Of a stretch of 64,000 bases of DNA, positions 49,301-56,588 are shown in pieces. Position 1 is the stretch's first letter. Each line of letters begins with the position of its first letter. The stretch spans positions 40,832,003-40,896,002 of the forward strand of contig NC_059075.1 of the NCBI RefSeq assembly GCF_020497125.1. Reading direction: 5' to 3'. The notes under the pieces are model-generated. The model had not been told where the DNA came from. It saw only the letters and a list, made by a program, of their open reading frames with translations, and searched no databases. Position numbers and translations under genes: made by a program. The DNA comes from Mauremys mutica (Eukaryota > Chordata > Testudines > Geoemydidae).

Positions 49301-50187
49301 AGCAACTGCTCAGTGCTGAGTCTCCACACTGAAGAGTTGCGATAGCGTAAAGAGGCTTAAGGCATTGTGCCAGGACTAGTGTCACAGGTGTGAAAGACAG
49401 TCCCTGCCCCAGGGAGCTTACAGTCTTAGCGTGTGACGAGCGATAACAAGTGGTGCTTGGCTCCTTTTTGGTGGTCCATTCTGGACACAATCTGCTAGGT
49501 GACTGCTCTGGGGCCTCTTGGGATCAAAGGGTTTTTACCTCTGGGTTTGGTGTTCTGTTTGACTTCTCCTATTAGGCCCAATTGTATTACAAGCTTATAG
49601 TGAGTCATAGTCTGACAGGAGACTGCAAGTCAGGAATGTCTGACTCAGCATCCTGGCTTGCTGCATGGCCTTGTCCCTTTCCTTCGTGCCTTGGCTTCTC
49701 CATCTGTACCATGCAAGTAATCCTGACCCACCTCCTAGGGGATTGTGAGGTTCCATATGTTGTGGGCAATGATCTTTAGCACTTGCCTTTATTGCTGCTT
49801 GTCTGCTCCTTACATTTGGCTCAGCGTGGGTCAGTGACACTAGCCTGGTCAGTTTGCACTTTCTGACTTTAGTTGGTTTTTGTTGCTGATCCCAGCTGCT
49901 AGCCCAGGGCTGCTGGATTTGGATTCCCCATGCTGCAGGGGAACGTCCAACTGTTTTCATTGACTTAAACCTCAAAGCTTTCCAGGCACATCAGTTTATA
50001 AACCCGCCCACCTTGTCATTTGCTGCAGCATCACCCGAGCGTGGGCTGAATTTCCTGACCGTGTTCTCCCTTCCAGTGGGGCAGATAAGCGCTGGGCATA
50101 TTCCTGAGGGATCTGAGCTGCGATCAGCACTGATACTAGCCATGTCCTGTTGTGCTTCTCTTTCAGCAAATCCGATGGAAGAATTGA
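28295..50187 (+). CDS. VIPAS39: VIPAS39 (SPE-39/VIPAR), complete coding sequence
   Basis: Partner of VPS33B in endosomal and lysosomal trafficking and apical membrane sorting; human loss causes ARC syndrome. Nineteen coding exons: 28295-28387, 29379-29475, 31920-32063, 33194-33232, 33769-33833, 37287-37343, 40062-40154, 40972-41005, 41552-41654, 41760-41787, 42069-42142, 42979-43054, 44476-44610, 45696-45737, 46565-46654, 47278-47364, 48184-48273, 48952-49056 and 50167-50187. They total 1473 bases, 490 residues plus TGA, against about 493 in mammals. The N-terminus is acidic and Ser-rich, probably disordered. The C-terminal half is the helical Vps16-C-like region. Every junction is GT/AG and in phase. 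The ATG is the first codon after a TTCCAG acceptor, so the 5' UTR lies in a separate upstream exon. Confidence 0.98.
29379..29475 (+). CDS. VIPAS39: VIPAS39 coding exon 2
   Basis: Encodes [20 protein letters not shown] and FSWSGEPVG, ending one base into a Ser codon at a GTAAGT donor. Confidence 0.96.
30230..30632. mobile_element. AT-rich hAT-like MITE in a VIPAS39 intron
   Basis: It begins CAGGCGTGGCA and ends TGTGCAACCCTA, imperfectly complementary. Internal inverted segments TCAATTGACTGATCAAAT and ATTTGATTAGTTAATTGACC also pair. A perfect 8-bp duplication GTTAATAT lies at 30222-30229 and 30633-30640. 403 bp, no ORF. Confidence 0.87.
31920..32063 (+). CDS. VIPAS39: VIPAS39 coding exon 3
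   Basis: The Ser-rich segment starts [20 protein letters not shown] and ends [10 protein letters not shown], probably disordered. Acceptor CCATAG, donor GTAAAG. Confidence 0.95.
33194..33232 (+). CDS. VIPAS39: VIPAS39 coding exon 4 (39 bp)
   Basis: A micro-exon-sized exon encoding [13 protein letters not shown] between TTTTAG and GTAAGA. It keeps the phase of both neighbours, so it could be skipped without a frame shift. Confidence 0.93.
33280..33450. mobile_element. MIR-like SINE fragment
   Basis: The MIR core wording GTTACAGATGAGGAAACTAG followed by GGCACAGACTTGCCCAAAG is clear. It sits in the intron just after coding exon 4. Confidence 0.8.
33769..33833 (+). CDS. VIPAS39: VIPAS39 coding exon 5
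   Basis: Encodes [20 protein letters not shown] and YK, ending on a codon boundary at GTGGGT. Confidence 0.95.
35405..35995. repeat. C-rich minisatellite (CCCCTGCCCCCAGCC-type)
   Basis: Many degenerate copies of a unit of about 15 bases such as CCAGCCCCTGCCC, with variants ACCCCCTGCCC and CCCGCAGCC. The complementary strand is rich in GGGG runs and could form G-quadruplexes. Confidence 0.92.
36292..36386. mobile_element. Short inverted-repeat MITE nested in the 1.4-kb element
   Basis: The left end TAGGGTTAAAATACATCTGT pairs with the right end ACGTATGGTAACCCTA, and a further TATTTTCC/GGAAAATA pairing lies inside. Its nested position shows it arrived later or was carried along. Confidence 0.7.
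37287..37343 (+). CDS. VIPAS39: VIPAS39 coding exon 6
   Basis: Nineteen codons, [19 protein letters not shown], between TTGCAG and GTAAAG, phase 0 on both sides. The preceding 3.4-kb intron carries a 1.4-kb hAT-like insertion. Confidence 0.95.
37550..37870. repeat. Unclassified dispersed repeat
   Basis: The block CACACAGAGAAAGGCAGCAG and its surroundings recur at 34646-34665. The stretch 37640-37870 contains wording (AGTTTATTGACTACAAAAGA) that I associate with abundant turtle repeats, but I cannot name the family. Confidence 0.55.
37883..38193. mobile_element. hAT-like MITE
   Basis: It begins CAGGGGTAGGCACCCTA and ends AGGTTGACGACCCCTA. A perfect 8-bp duplication GTCTAAAC lies at 37875-37882 and 38194-38201. 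311 bp, non-coding, a type abundant in turtles. Confidence 0.92.
38471..38706. mobile_element. GGTCTACACT-type MITE (boundaries approximate)
   Basis: It starts GGCCTGGTCTACACTGG, the usual end of a MITE family common in turtles, with internal GTCGA-rich sequence. The right end is not clear and runs up to the tandem repeat. Confidence 0.65.
38741..39026. repeat. 66-bp minisatellite, about 4.3 copies
   Basis: The unit runs from GATATGGGGGTTACAGGGCG through CTCCCCCGAGG to TATACATATTTA, repeating every 66 bases from 38745. The copies differ at only a few positions. Because 66 is a multiple of three, frames stay open on both strands and give spurious 22-residue repeat proteins. Confidence 0.95.
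40062..40154 (+). CDS. VIPAS39: VIPAS39 coding exon 7
   Basis: Thirty-one codons: [20 protein letters not shown] and [11 protein letters not shown]. This opens the helical C-terminal half with a heptad-like stretch. Confidence 0.96.
40972..41005 (+). CDS. VIPAS39: VIPAS39 coding exon 8 (34 bp)
   Basis: A very short exon encoding [11 protein letters not shown] plus one base, found by phase and conserved sequence between TTGCAG and GTAAAT. Confidence 0.93.
41552..41654 (+). CDS. VIPAS39: VIPAS39 coding exon 9
   Basis: Encodes [20 protein letters not shown] and [13 protein letters not shown], ending two bases into Arg. Part of the Vps16-C-like helical region. Confidence 0.96.
41760..41787 (+). 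CDS. VIPAS39: VIPAS39 coding exon 10 (28 bp)
   Basis: A tiny exon, [10 protein letters not shown] counting the split first codon, between TTGCAG and GTGAGT. The intron before it is only about 105 bp. Confidence 0.93.
42069..42142 (+). CDS. VIPAS39: VIPAS39 coding exon 11
   Basis: Encodes [20 protein letters not shown] and KGCI, ending two bases into Arg at a GTGAGC donor. Confidence 0.95.
42229..42396. mobile_element. hAT-like MITE (168 bp)
   Basis: Ends CAAGGGTAGTCTAC and ATTGACTACCCCTG are complementary apart from a few changes. A perfect 8-bp duplication CAGTAGAG flanks it (42221-42228 and 42397-42404). It lies less than 90 bp after VIPAS39 coding exon 11. Confidence 0.92.
42979..43054 (+). 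CDS. VIPAS39: VIPAS39 coding exon 12
   Basis: Encodes [20 protein letters not shown] and QIIIE, ending on a codon boundary. Confidence 0.96.
43055..44475 (+). other. VIPAS39 intron 12
   Basis: Most of the intron from about 43570 to 44320 looks like one dispersed repeat, with wording such as AAGGATTTATTAACTAGGAA that I recall from other turtle loci. I cannot assign it to a class. Confidence 0.5.
44476..44610 (+). CDS. VIPAS39: VIPAS39 coding exon 13
   Basis: Forty-five codons including [20 protein letters not shown] and [20 protein letters not shown], highly conserved in the family. Confidence 0.97.
44650..44895. mobile_element. MIR/CORE-SINE-like element
   Basis: The wording TGTTTTACAGATGGAAAAAT and GAGGCATGGAGAGGCG is the SINE core, followed by the usual tail with CCAGTCCAGTGCC. 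It lies just after coding exon 13. Confidence 0.78.
45363..45631. mobile_element. GTCTACACTGCA-type MITE
   Basis: The left end GGTCTACATTGCAGCTGGG and the right end CTGCAGTGTAGACATACC are complementary. I find no clear target-site duplication. Confidence 0.75.
45696..45737 (+). CDS. VIPAS39: VIPAS39 coding exon 14 (42 bp)
   Basis: [14 protein letters not shown], in phase 0 on both sides. Its polypyrimidine tract is a (CT)n microsatellite at about 45674-45692. Confidence 0.95.
46565..46654 (+). CDS. VIPAS39: VIPAS39 coding exon 15
   Basis: Thirty codons: [20 protein letters not shown] then [10 protein letters not shown]. Confidence 0.97.
47278..47364 (+). CDS. VIPAS39: VIPAS39 coding exon 16
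   Basis: Twenty-nine codons: [20 protein letters not shown] then LQRNSAPVQ. Confidence 0.97.
47395..47580 (-). mobile_element. CR1 3' end fragment, antisense
   Basis: It contains ACTGGATCAGACCTTTGGGC, the diverged antisense CR1 end, in the intron after coding exon 16. Confidence 0.6.
48184..48273 (+). CDS. VIPAS39: VIPAS39 coding exon 17
   Basis: Thirty codons: [20 protein letters not shown] then [10 protein letters not shown]. Confidence 0.97.
48952..49056 (+). CDS. VIPAS39: VIPAS39 coding exon 18
   Basis: Thirty-five codons: [20 protein letters not shown] then [15 protein letters not shown]. Confidence 0.97.
49057..50166 (+). other. VIPAS39 last intron
   Basis: A CORE-SINE-like fragment at about 49365-49450 (CCCCAGGGAGCTTACAGTCT) and a MIR-like stretch around 49605-49780. 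A segment at about 49815-49960 resembles 34865-34985. Confidence 0.55.
50167..50187 (+). CDS. VIPAS39: VIPAS39 terminal coding exon 19
   Basis: Only seven codons, QIRWKN and TGA, after TTTCAG. The conserved C-terminus QIRWKN identifies it despite its size. Confidence 0.95.
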   Translation, partial: QIRWKN

Positions 50188-51105
50188 GGTGTCTACCCAC
50201 CTCAGAAGCAGCCCAATATGCCATTGCCATGCCAATGAGAGGGGAAACTATGGAGCCAGCCTCAGTGCCAATAGAGCAAGTTCCATTTCCAGCCTTGGTG
50301 ATTTGTCTGATATTGCCAGTCAGTGCCAGTGGCTCCTGGGACAGAGCGGCATCCAGGCTGACATAAGGCAAACCCAGCCATCTGGCTAGTGGGACAAGAC
50401 CCTGACGAACTGGAGTCAATGCTCTGTAATGGGCTAAGCCATGAGGCGGGCATGGCTTCAGTGTACAGTGGGAAGTAAAGTCTGGCAAAGCAGCAGCTAC
50501 TTCAGATTTGTGCAGGATCAGGACTCATTCAGGTGAGAGGAACAAGACAATTATCCAGAAAAGATCTCTTCTAAGGTTAGGGTGACCCGCTCCCTTGCCA
50601 TACCAGCTGCTAAGACTGGGGCAATGATGGCCGTCTCAGAAGTGAAGATGCAGGAACCGCAGACTGGGCTGCGTTCTCCCTGCCTCTATGAGCGAGATGG
50701 GTAGGGAAAGACTTCTTGCCGCTTAAAACCCCAACCTTCCTGTTTCTCTGATTCAGAAAGGAAGCTTTCAGCCAAACTTCTGCAGGTTGCATATCCCCAC
50801 TACAAAGCCCTGCATCTCAAGACTTGCCCCTTCACCCAAAGGGAAGCTGGGAGTTCTGCCTGGAGCTCATCCACTCCCTCAGTGGGTTGGTTAGAGAATG
50901 AGTCAAAATTCCCTCCCAGCAAGTGCTGAAGATGCTGGCCCCACGGAGCCCCTTGGAACAATCTCTTCTCCCTGGCCTTTACATTGGGAAAGTTTTTGTT
51001 ACACCCCACAGAAATGTGACTCTCCCCTGGGGTTCCCTGCCAGCTTTGTTGTTTCAAACCTCGCTTTCTGTTCCTTAAATAAAACTATCTCTCTGCCTCT
51101 CCTTG
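50188..51105 (+). other. VIPAS39: VIPAS39 3' UTR with poly(A) signal
   Basis: An AATAAA lies at 51078-51083, followed by a GT-rich stretch (TTGTGGCTCCTG). This implies a 3' UTR of about 0.9 kb. Confidence 0.75.
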
Positions 51106-51611
51106 TGGCTCCTGTTTACTTCCTTCCCTAGTGCTTTACTGTCACCCTGTGCCCTGATTATGAGGGGTTGCCTCATCTTTTGAGAAGTGGGCACGTGAGA
51201 TGCACCTCAGAGTATCCCGGGGCCACAAGAAACGTGACTGGTGGGGCAATTTTGCCTTAAAGGAGAAGCTTATCCAGGGTGGCAACCTTGGCATCTCACA
51301 TCCTTGATGTTCTCTGCAGGGGCATGTCTAACAGAGAGTGTTGCTGGGCAGCACACAGCCTTGCGAATGCCACACATAAATGGTGGTTATTTATCTGTTG
51401 GAGCCAACAGCGGTCACATGTCAGTCTCAGGGCAGAATCTGGCTCCAGGACACCTCCCTGATCTGCTGTAACAACCCTACATTAAGTGTCTGATGAAGTG
51501 GGAATTTTGGGGAATATTTTTCTGACCCCTGTGTATGTCTCAGTTTCCCCTATATGCTGCATTGTTACCTAGTGGGTGGAAAAGGACTGTTTGCTCTCAG
51601 AGCAGGCAAAG

Positions 51612-52200
51612 GGTTGGTCTACACTAGGAACTGCCATTGCTATAGCTACATTGGTCAGGGGAGTGAAAAAGCCACACCTCTAAGAGACGTACCCGTACCA
51701 ACCTAACCCCCAGCATAGACAGCACTAGATTGATGGAAGAATTCTTTGTCGACCTAGGGCTTGTCTGCATTTATAGTGCTGCACCCTGTACCACTTTGTG
51801 AAGATGCTACCTATGCCGATGGGACAGCTTTTCCCATCAGCATAGGTCCTCTCCCCCCCCCCCCCCCGCCCCAAGAGGCAGTAGCTATGTCTACCCTAGG
51901 AATTAGGTAGTGTAGACCAGGGCCTAGCTGCCTCCTCTCAGGGAGGTGGGTTACCTATGCTGATACAAGAACGCCTCCTGTTGGCATAGATAGTGTCTAT
52001 AGTGCACTGGGGTAGCATTATGAGGCTATGTCTACACTACGGGATTATTCTGATTTTACAGAAACTTTTTTTTAAAACAGATTGTATAAAGTCGAGTGCA
52101 CGCAGCCACACTAAGCACATTAAGGGTTAAATTGGTTTAACGCTGCTAAATTCAGTTTAAACGTGTAGTGTAGACCAGGCCTAAGTGTAGACATACCCTA
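51612..52200. mobile_element. Cluster of GGTCTACACTA-type MITEs, probably nested
   Basis: Ends of this type appear at 51614 (TTGGTCTACACTA), near 51915 (TAGTGTAGACCAGGGCC), at 52025 (TATGTCTACACTACG) and at 52160-52200 (AGTGTAGACCAGGCC, AGTGTAGACATACCCTA). This implies two or three copies. A C-run of about 16 lies at 51853-51868. Confidence 0.7.
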
Positions 52201-52281
52201 AGAGACATAGGTATGAATGTTGCCTAGCTGACTGAGCCAGGATGGGCCATTAAAAGGGACAGGCCTCAGGCTGACCTATCT

Positions 52282-52362
52282 CAATGGTTCTCAACCTGTT
52301 TATCATTGTGGGCTGCATATGTGGCCCACAGTGTGTTACCTGGGCTGCAGGTTGAGAACCAC
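52282..52362. mobile_element. Possible short hAT-like MITE
   Basis: Complementary ends CAATGGTTCTCAACCTG and CAGGTTGAGAACCAC, but no clear target-site duplication. Confidence 0.5.
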
Positions 52363-52513
52363 AACATGCCCCCTCTCAAACCTCTCCAGATTCCTATGCC
52401 CAGTGCCTTCTGCCCAAAGACCCATCCACGGAGTGGGACCATGAACGGGGTGCAGGGCTGGCTGGCAGCCCCAGACCCCCAACCCTGCAGGCCCAGGCGG
52501 GCAGCCCCAACCA

Positions 52514-52680
52514 GGGCCGGCTCCAGCTTTTTTGCTGCCCCAAGCAGCGAAGGGGAAAAAAAAAAGCCGCGATGGGCTTTGGCGGCTGCTCTACCACGCC
52601 GCTTCATTCTTCGGCAGCAATTTGGTGGCTGGTCCTTCCCTCTGAGGGACCCGCCACTGAAGACCCGGATGCGCTGCCCC
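52514..52680. mobile_element. MITE fragment related to 4889-5164
   Basis: It starts CAGGGCCGGCTCCAGC, close to the end of the element at 4889, and continues with similar GC-rich wording (CGGCAGCAATTTGGTGGC). The right terminus is missing. Confidence 0.6.
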
Positions 52681-53182
52681 CTTACATGGGCCTCCCCAAG
52701 CACCAGCTTGCTGGGAATCCTGACCCCAGAACCCGACCCTGCAGGGCTGGGTGGCCGGGCAGCCAGGAACCCGGACCCTGCTGCATGGGCCAGGCAGCCT
52801 TTAGCACACAGCTGGGCCATGCACAGTAAGTCTGACCATGGGATGGCAGGGCTCTGATCCTGGCAAATCTTGCAAGCAAAGCAGAGTTGAGTCTGGTCAT
52901 ATAGAGGTGGGAGACCTACCAGCTGGTAATTGATTAGGGTGCTTTTTCCTGAAAGTGGTGCTAGGAGATGATGGGTTTCTGATGAGATGTAAGGTCATTA
53001 CAAATCTCATGGCACTCTGCAAAACCAGTAGGGTGGTGTCCTCATTAAATTCCAACCAGGGTCGTCTTTCTCCCTAAATTCTCCCTCCCCTACATGGCAG
53101 TTTCAGTAGGGAGCAGGCTCATTTTTTGTTTCCTGTCCTAAATGGTTGTGTAATGTTGTTGTGTAGCTGTTTAAACAACTGA

Positions 53183-53430
53183 ACATAAGAACGGCCATAC
53201 TGGGTCAGACCAAAGGTCCATCTAGCCCAGTATCCTGTCTACCAACAGTGGCCAATGCCAGGTGCCCCAGAGGCAGTGAACGTAACAGGTAATGATGAAG
53301 TGATCTCTCTCCTGCCGTCCATCTCCATCCTCTGACAAACAGAGGCTAGGGACACCATTCCTTACCCATCCTGGCTAATAGTCATTAATGGACTTAACCT
53401 TAACCACTGCACTCCATCCTCTGGATGAAG
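53183..53430 (-). mobile_element. CR1 3' end, antisense
   Basis: ACATAAGAACGGCCATACTG followed by GGTCAGACCAAAGGTCCATC is the classic antisense CR1 tail. The piece is well preserved over about 250 bp. Confidence 0.88.
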
Positions 53431-53650
53431 TAATCCTTGTGTAGAGTTCACTTGACATTTTGTAAAATGCTTTTGGCCTTTTTGGAATTTAAAGTACCAT
53501 AGAAATGTTAAGACAGAGCTCCCCCCAAAAAAAGAATTACTGTACCAAATTTACCCCTCCACTTTGGTCTGGGAGGAACACAGGAAACCAATGCACAAAG
53601 GATGCCAGCACCTGCCTAGCATCAATTTTCAGAGGAGCTTGGTGCCTGAG

Positions 53651-53938
53651 GGTATATCTGCACTGTAATAAGACACCTGTGGCTAGCCTGTGTCAGCTGA
53701 CTCAGGCTAGAGGGCAGGGGGCATTTGGGCTCTAGGGCTATAACATTGCTGTGTAAATTGGACTTGGGCTGGAGCCTGCGCTCTGGGAACCCACAAGGGA
53801 GAAGGTCCCAGAGTCCAGGCTCTAGCCGGAGCCCAAATGGCTACACTGCAATTTTATAGCCCTACAGCCCGAGCCTTGTGAGCCTGAGTCAGCTGCCAGG
53901 GGCCAGCCAGGGGTGTTTTTTTGCAGTGTACGCATACC
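53651..53938. mobile_element. GTCTACACTGCA-type MITE
   Basis: The left end GGTATATCTGCACTGTAA and the right end TTGCAGTGTACGCATACC pair. The same family as 45363-45631. Confidence 0.78.
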
Positions 53939-54064
53939 ATGAATGGCCAGTGCTAACCTAACCACTAGGTGTCAGGGTTGCATAGCTGCACCCAGAACTG
54001 TCAGGCTACTCACGTTAATTTGATGTAGTGGGAGTGAACTTCCTGCCGCCAGAGGAGCCCAGGA

Positions 54065-54448
54065 CTAAGAATAAGTTTGTCACGGAGGTCTCAGAAGTCA
54101 TGGATTCAGTGACTTTCAGACACCTCCTTGACATTTTCCACTTCAGCCCCAGGGCGGCAGGGCCAAAGCTGTCAGCTGGCAGGGGACACCTGGAGCTGTG
54201 AGGAGCTGCCGCAGCGAGGGGCATCGAGAGCGGCAAGGAGGTGCCACCGTGGATGGCGAGTGCTGCACCCTGCTCCTCTGCTGCAGTGGGGCTTGGGCTC
54301 TCTTTCCCCCACATGGGCTTCAGTCAACCCTCCCCCCCTATTATTTTTAGTAAAAGTCACAGACAGGTCACGGGCAATAAACAAAAATTCATGAAAGCTA
54401 GTGACCTGTCTGTGACTTTTACTAAAAATACCTGTGACAAAATCTTAG
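54065..54448. mobile_element. Inverted-repeat element with internal hairpin
   Basis: The ends CTAAGAATAAGTTTGTCAC and GTGACAAAATCTTAG are imperfectly complementary. Inside, AGTAAAAGTCACAGACAGGT (54348-54367) pairs with ACCTGTCTGTGACTTTTACT (54403-54422) as a strong hairpin. Boundaries are approximate. Confidence 0.65.
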
Positions 54449-55837
54449 CCTTACTCAATACTCTACCTATTATTTTATCCCATTTGCTATGGGATGAGGA
54501 ATGTGGTCCTGGCCCTTTAAGGGTCTGGGTTCTGGTGCCTCTTAGGCAAACAGCAAGGTTCTGACCAGGACATTTGGTAACTAAGCAATTGCCATGACAA
54601 CTTCCCTTGTTTGGACTGAGTTGCCTGGATTCCAGAATAGGAGGTGGCCTGTTGAGAATCTGAAGCTTATGGAAAAGGAGTCCAGCAGGAAGGCAATGGT
54701 TAAAGGGTCTCACCAGGTGGGAGATCCAGGAGGCTGCTGAGGTTTTTTGCTCAAGCATGGAGCACTGTATCCTGCTTGACAAAGGGGTTTTTGTCATCAG
54801 CACTTCAGCTGGGGCAGGACTAGGTACAAAATTCAGACAGTAGAAACTGCAGGGGGTTTGTGTGTGCTAGATCTTCAGGCAGGCCACCTTTATCCACCTG
54901 AGTGTTCCTTGCTCACGCTACTGGAGTCAATAGAGCTACTCAGGGAAGTAACGGCCACAGGATCTGGCTCTGTCTTTTTGTGATGTTATAAACAGAGCAG
55001 TTTGCTTATAATTGGAGTCAGGCATGGTGCTACAGGTCTGCTGCGGATGGAAGGCATCTTTGGCCATAATCAGCCTCCCCTATTCAGTGGGTACTTTGCC
55101 TGAATAAGCAGTGCTGGAGAAAGCCTTAGGAACACGCCTTCCCTGCTATATATTCTTTGTGTAGTCAGGGCTGTTTTCAGAATCAGTTTCAGGTGGGCAC
55201 AGTTAACAGTACCCAGCCCTTGGGAGGAGAGGAGGAGGTGCCTTATGTTGCTCAGCAACCCCCCATATTGGCCACTCAAGCAATGACTGACTACAGCCCT
55301 TCTTGATTAGAAGAATGGGTCAGCCTTGGGTTAGGCCAACTGGTGCAATAAGCTATCTGCTTCACTGAAACAGGCCTGACTGTTGCCTGGCTTGAAGAAG
55401 CTGTTTACCCAATGTCTAAAGAAGCCCCACTGTTGTCAAATGAACTGAAATGGTGACTTCCTGATATGGGTCCGAGCCTGGAAGATGCTGAGCACTTCCA
55501 TTTCGCTTGGAGTCAAGGGTGCTCAGAACTTTGTCTAAAATTGGGAACCACCAGAGGGCCCAAGCTTACAGTGTCCTGTGTTTGCGTTGTGATGTGCTCT
55601 GCAGTGAGACTGCATGCTGTTCCTGTGGAAACCCCAGGTGGCTCTGGTGAGGCTTTGACCCTAGGCAACAAAAATACCAGGCTCTATTCTGAGACCTAAA
55701 AGCTGTTCAGCTGCTCATGCTGAGGGGAGGGATACAGAAGGAAGGAAGAGAGATGCACATTCCCTGAGAGGCTTGGGAGGGAAGGTGGGGCACACAGTGC
55801 TGACAAAACTCAGACTGGTGTTGAATGAAAAATGTAA

Positions 55838-56025
55838 TACACCTCTGCCTCGATATAACACAACCCGATATAACACGAATTGGGATATAACGCGGTAAAG
55901 CAGCGCTGGGGGGGGGGCTGCACATTCTGGTGGATCAAAGCAAGTTCAATATAACGTGGTTTCACCTATAACGCAGTAAGATTTTTTGGCTCCCAAGGAC
56001 AGTGTTATATCGAGGTAGAGGTGTA
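55838..56025. mobile_element. Tigger/pogo-like MITE with TA target site
   Basis: The left end TACACCTCTGCCTCGATATA and the right end TATATCGAGGTAGAGGTGTA are complementary with one change. The element is flanked by TA, as in Tc1/mariner-superfamily insertions. About 186 bp, non-coding. Confidence 0.85.
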
Positions 56026-56430
56026 CTTGGAAACTGGAGTCACTCACCTTGGCTCTAGTTTCCTTATTATCTGTAGCTCAGGAGCAGAGCAGCGCAAACA
56101 GCGCCCTTCCAAGTGCTGTGTCAGCAGCTTGCCAGTTGTTGCCAGCCACAGCTATACTTCATAGAATGAATTAGATTGCAGCTCCATGGAAACACTAATC
56201 CCAGCATGCAATGCTTGATCTCAGAGGCTCTGCTGCATCCCATGCTGGGATCTTTCTGCTCCTGCTTACTACTGGTAATGTGTGTCATGTTGTTGAAGTA
56301 GAAGTAGGTGTATATTGGCTACCGCTGCTCTGTGGGAGGAGCTGGGGATTGGCTGCAATGCCAAACTTATGGATGCTGGGCCACTCTTCTAACTGCTGCT
56401 CATTGCTGAAGGTTGTCACGCGGGGCCACG

Positions 56431-56588
56431 ATGTCAGATATCATGGTGAATTTGAAGTCCTTTCAGTCTGACCATGCGGTGGAAGAAAGTGAGCAGCCCT
56501 TGCTGTGTTTAAGAAGCCGCTGCAAGGGGATGATGGTGAATGCATGCGCCCATGCTGTCTTCTTCTGCAAGCTGCTCCATACCCTCAG
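56431..56588 (+). CDS. NOXRED1: NOXRED1 coding exon 1
   Basis: Fifty-two codons plus two bases, starting [20 protein letters not shown] and ending with a Cys-rich [14 protein letters not shown] segment before GTAAGA. The N-terminus is poorly conserved; the frame joins cleanly to the next exon through an Arg codon. Confidence 0.85.

Larger units (their letters stand above)
51106..56430. other. Intergenic DNA between VIPAS39 and NOXRED1
   Basis: Mobile elements at 51612-52200, 52282-52362, 52514-52680, 53183-53430, 53651-53938, 54065-54448 and 55838-56025 fill much of it. No additional gene is supported. The NOXRED1 promoter must lie near the right end; no CpG island is visible there. Confidence 0.65.
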
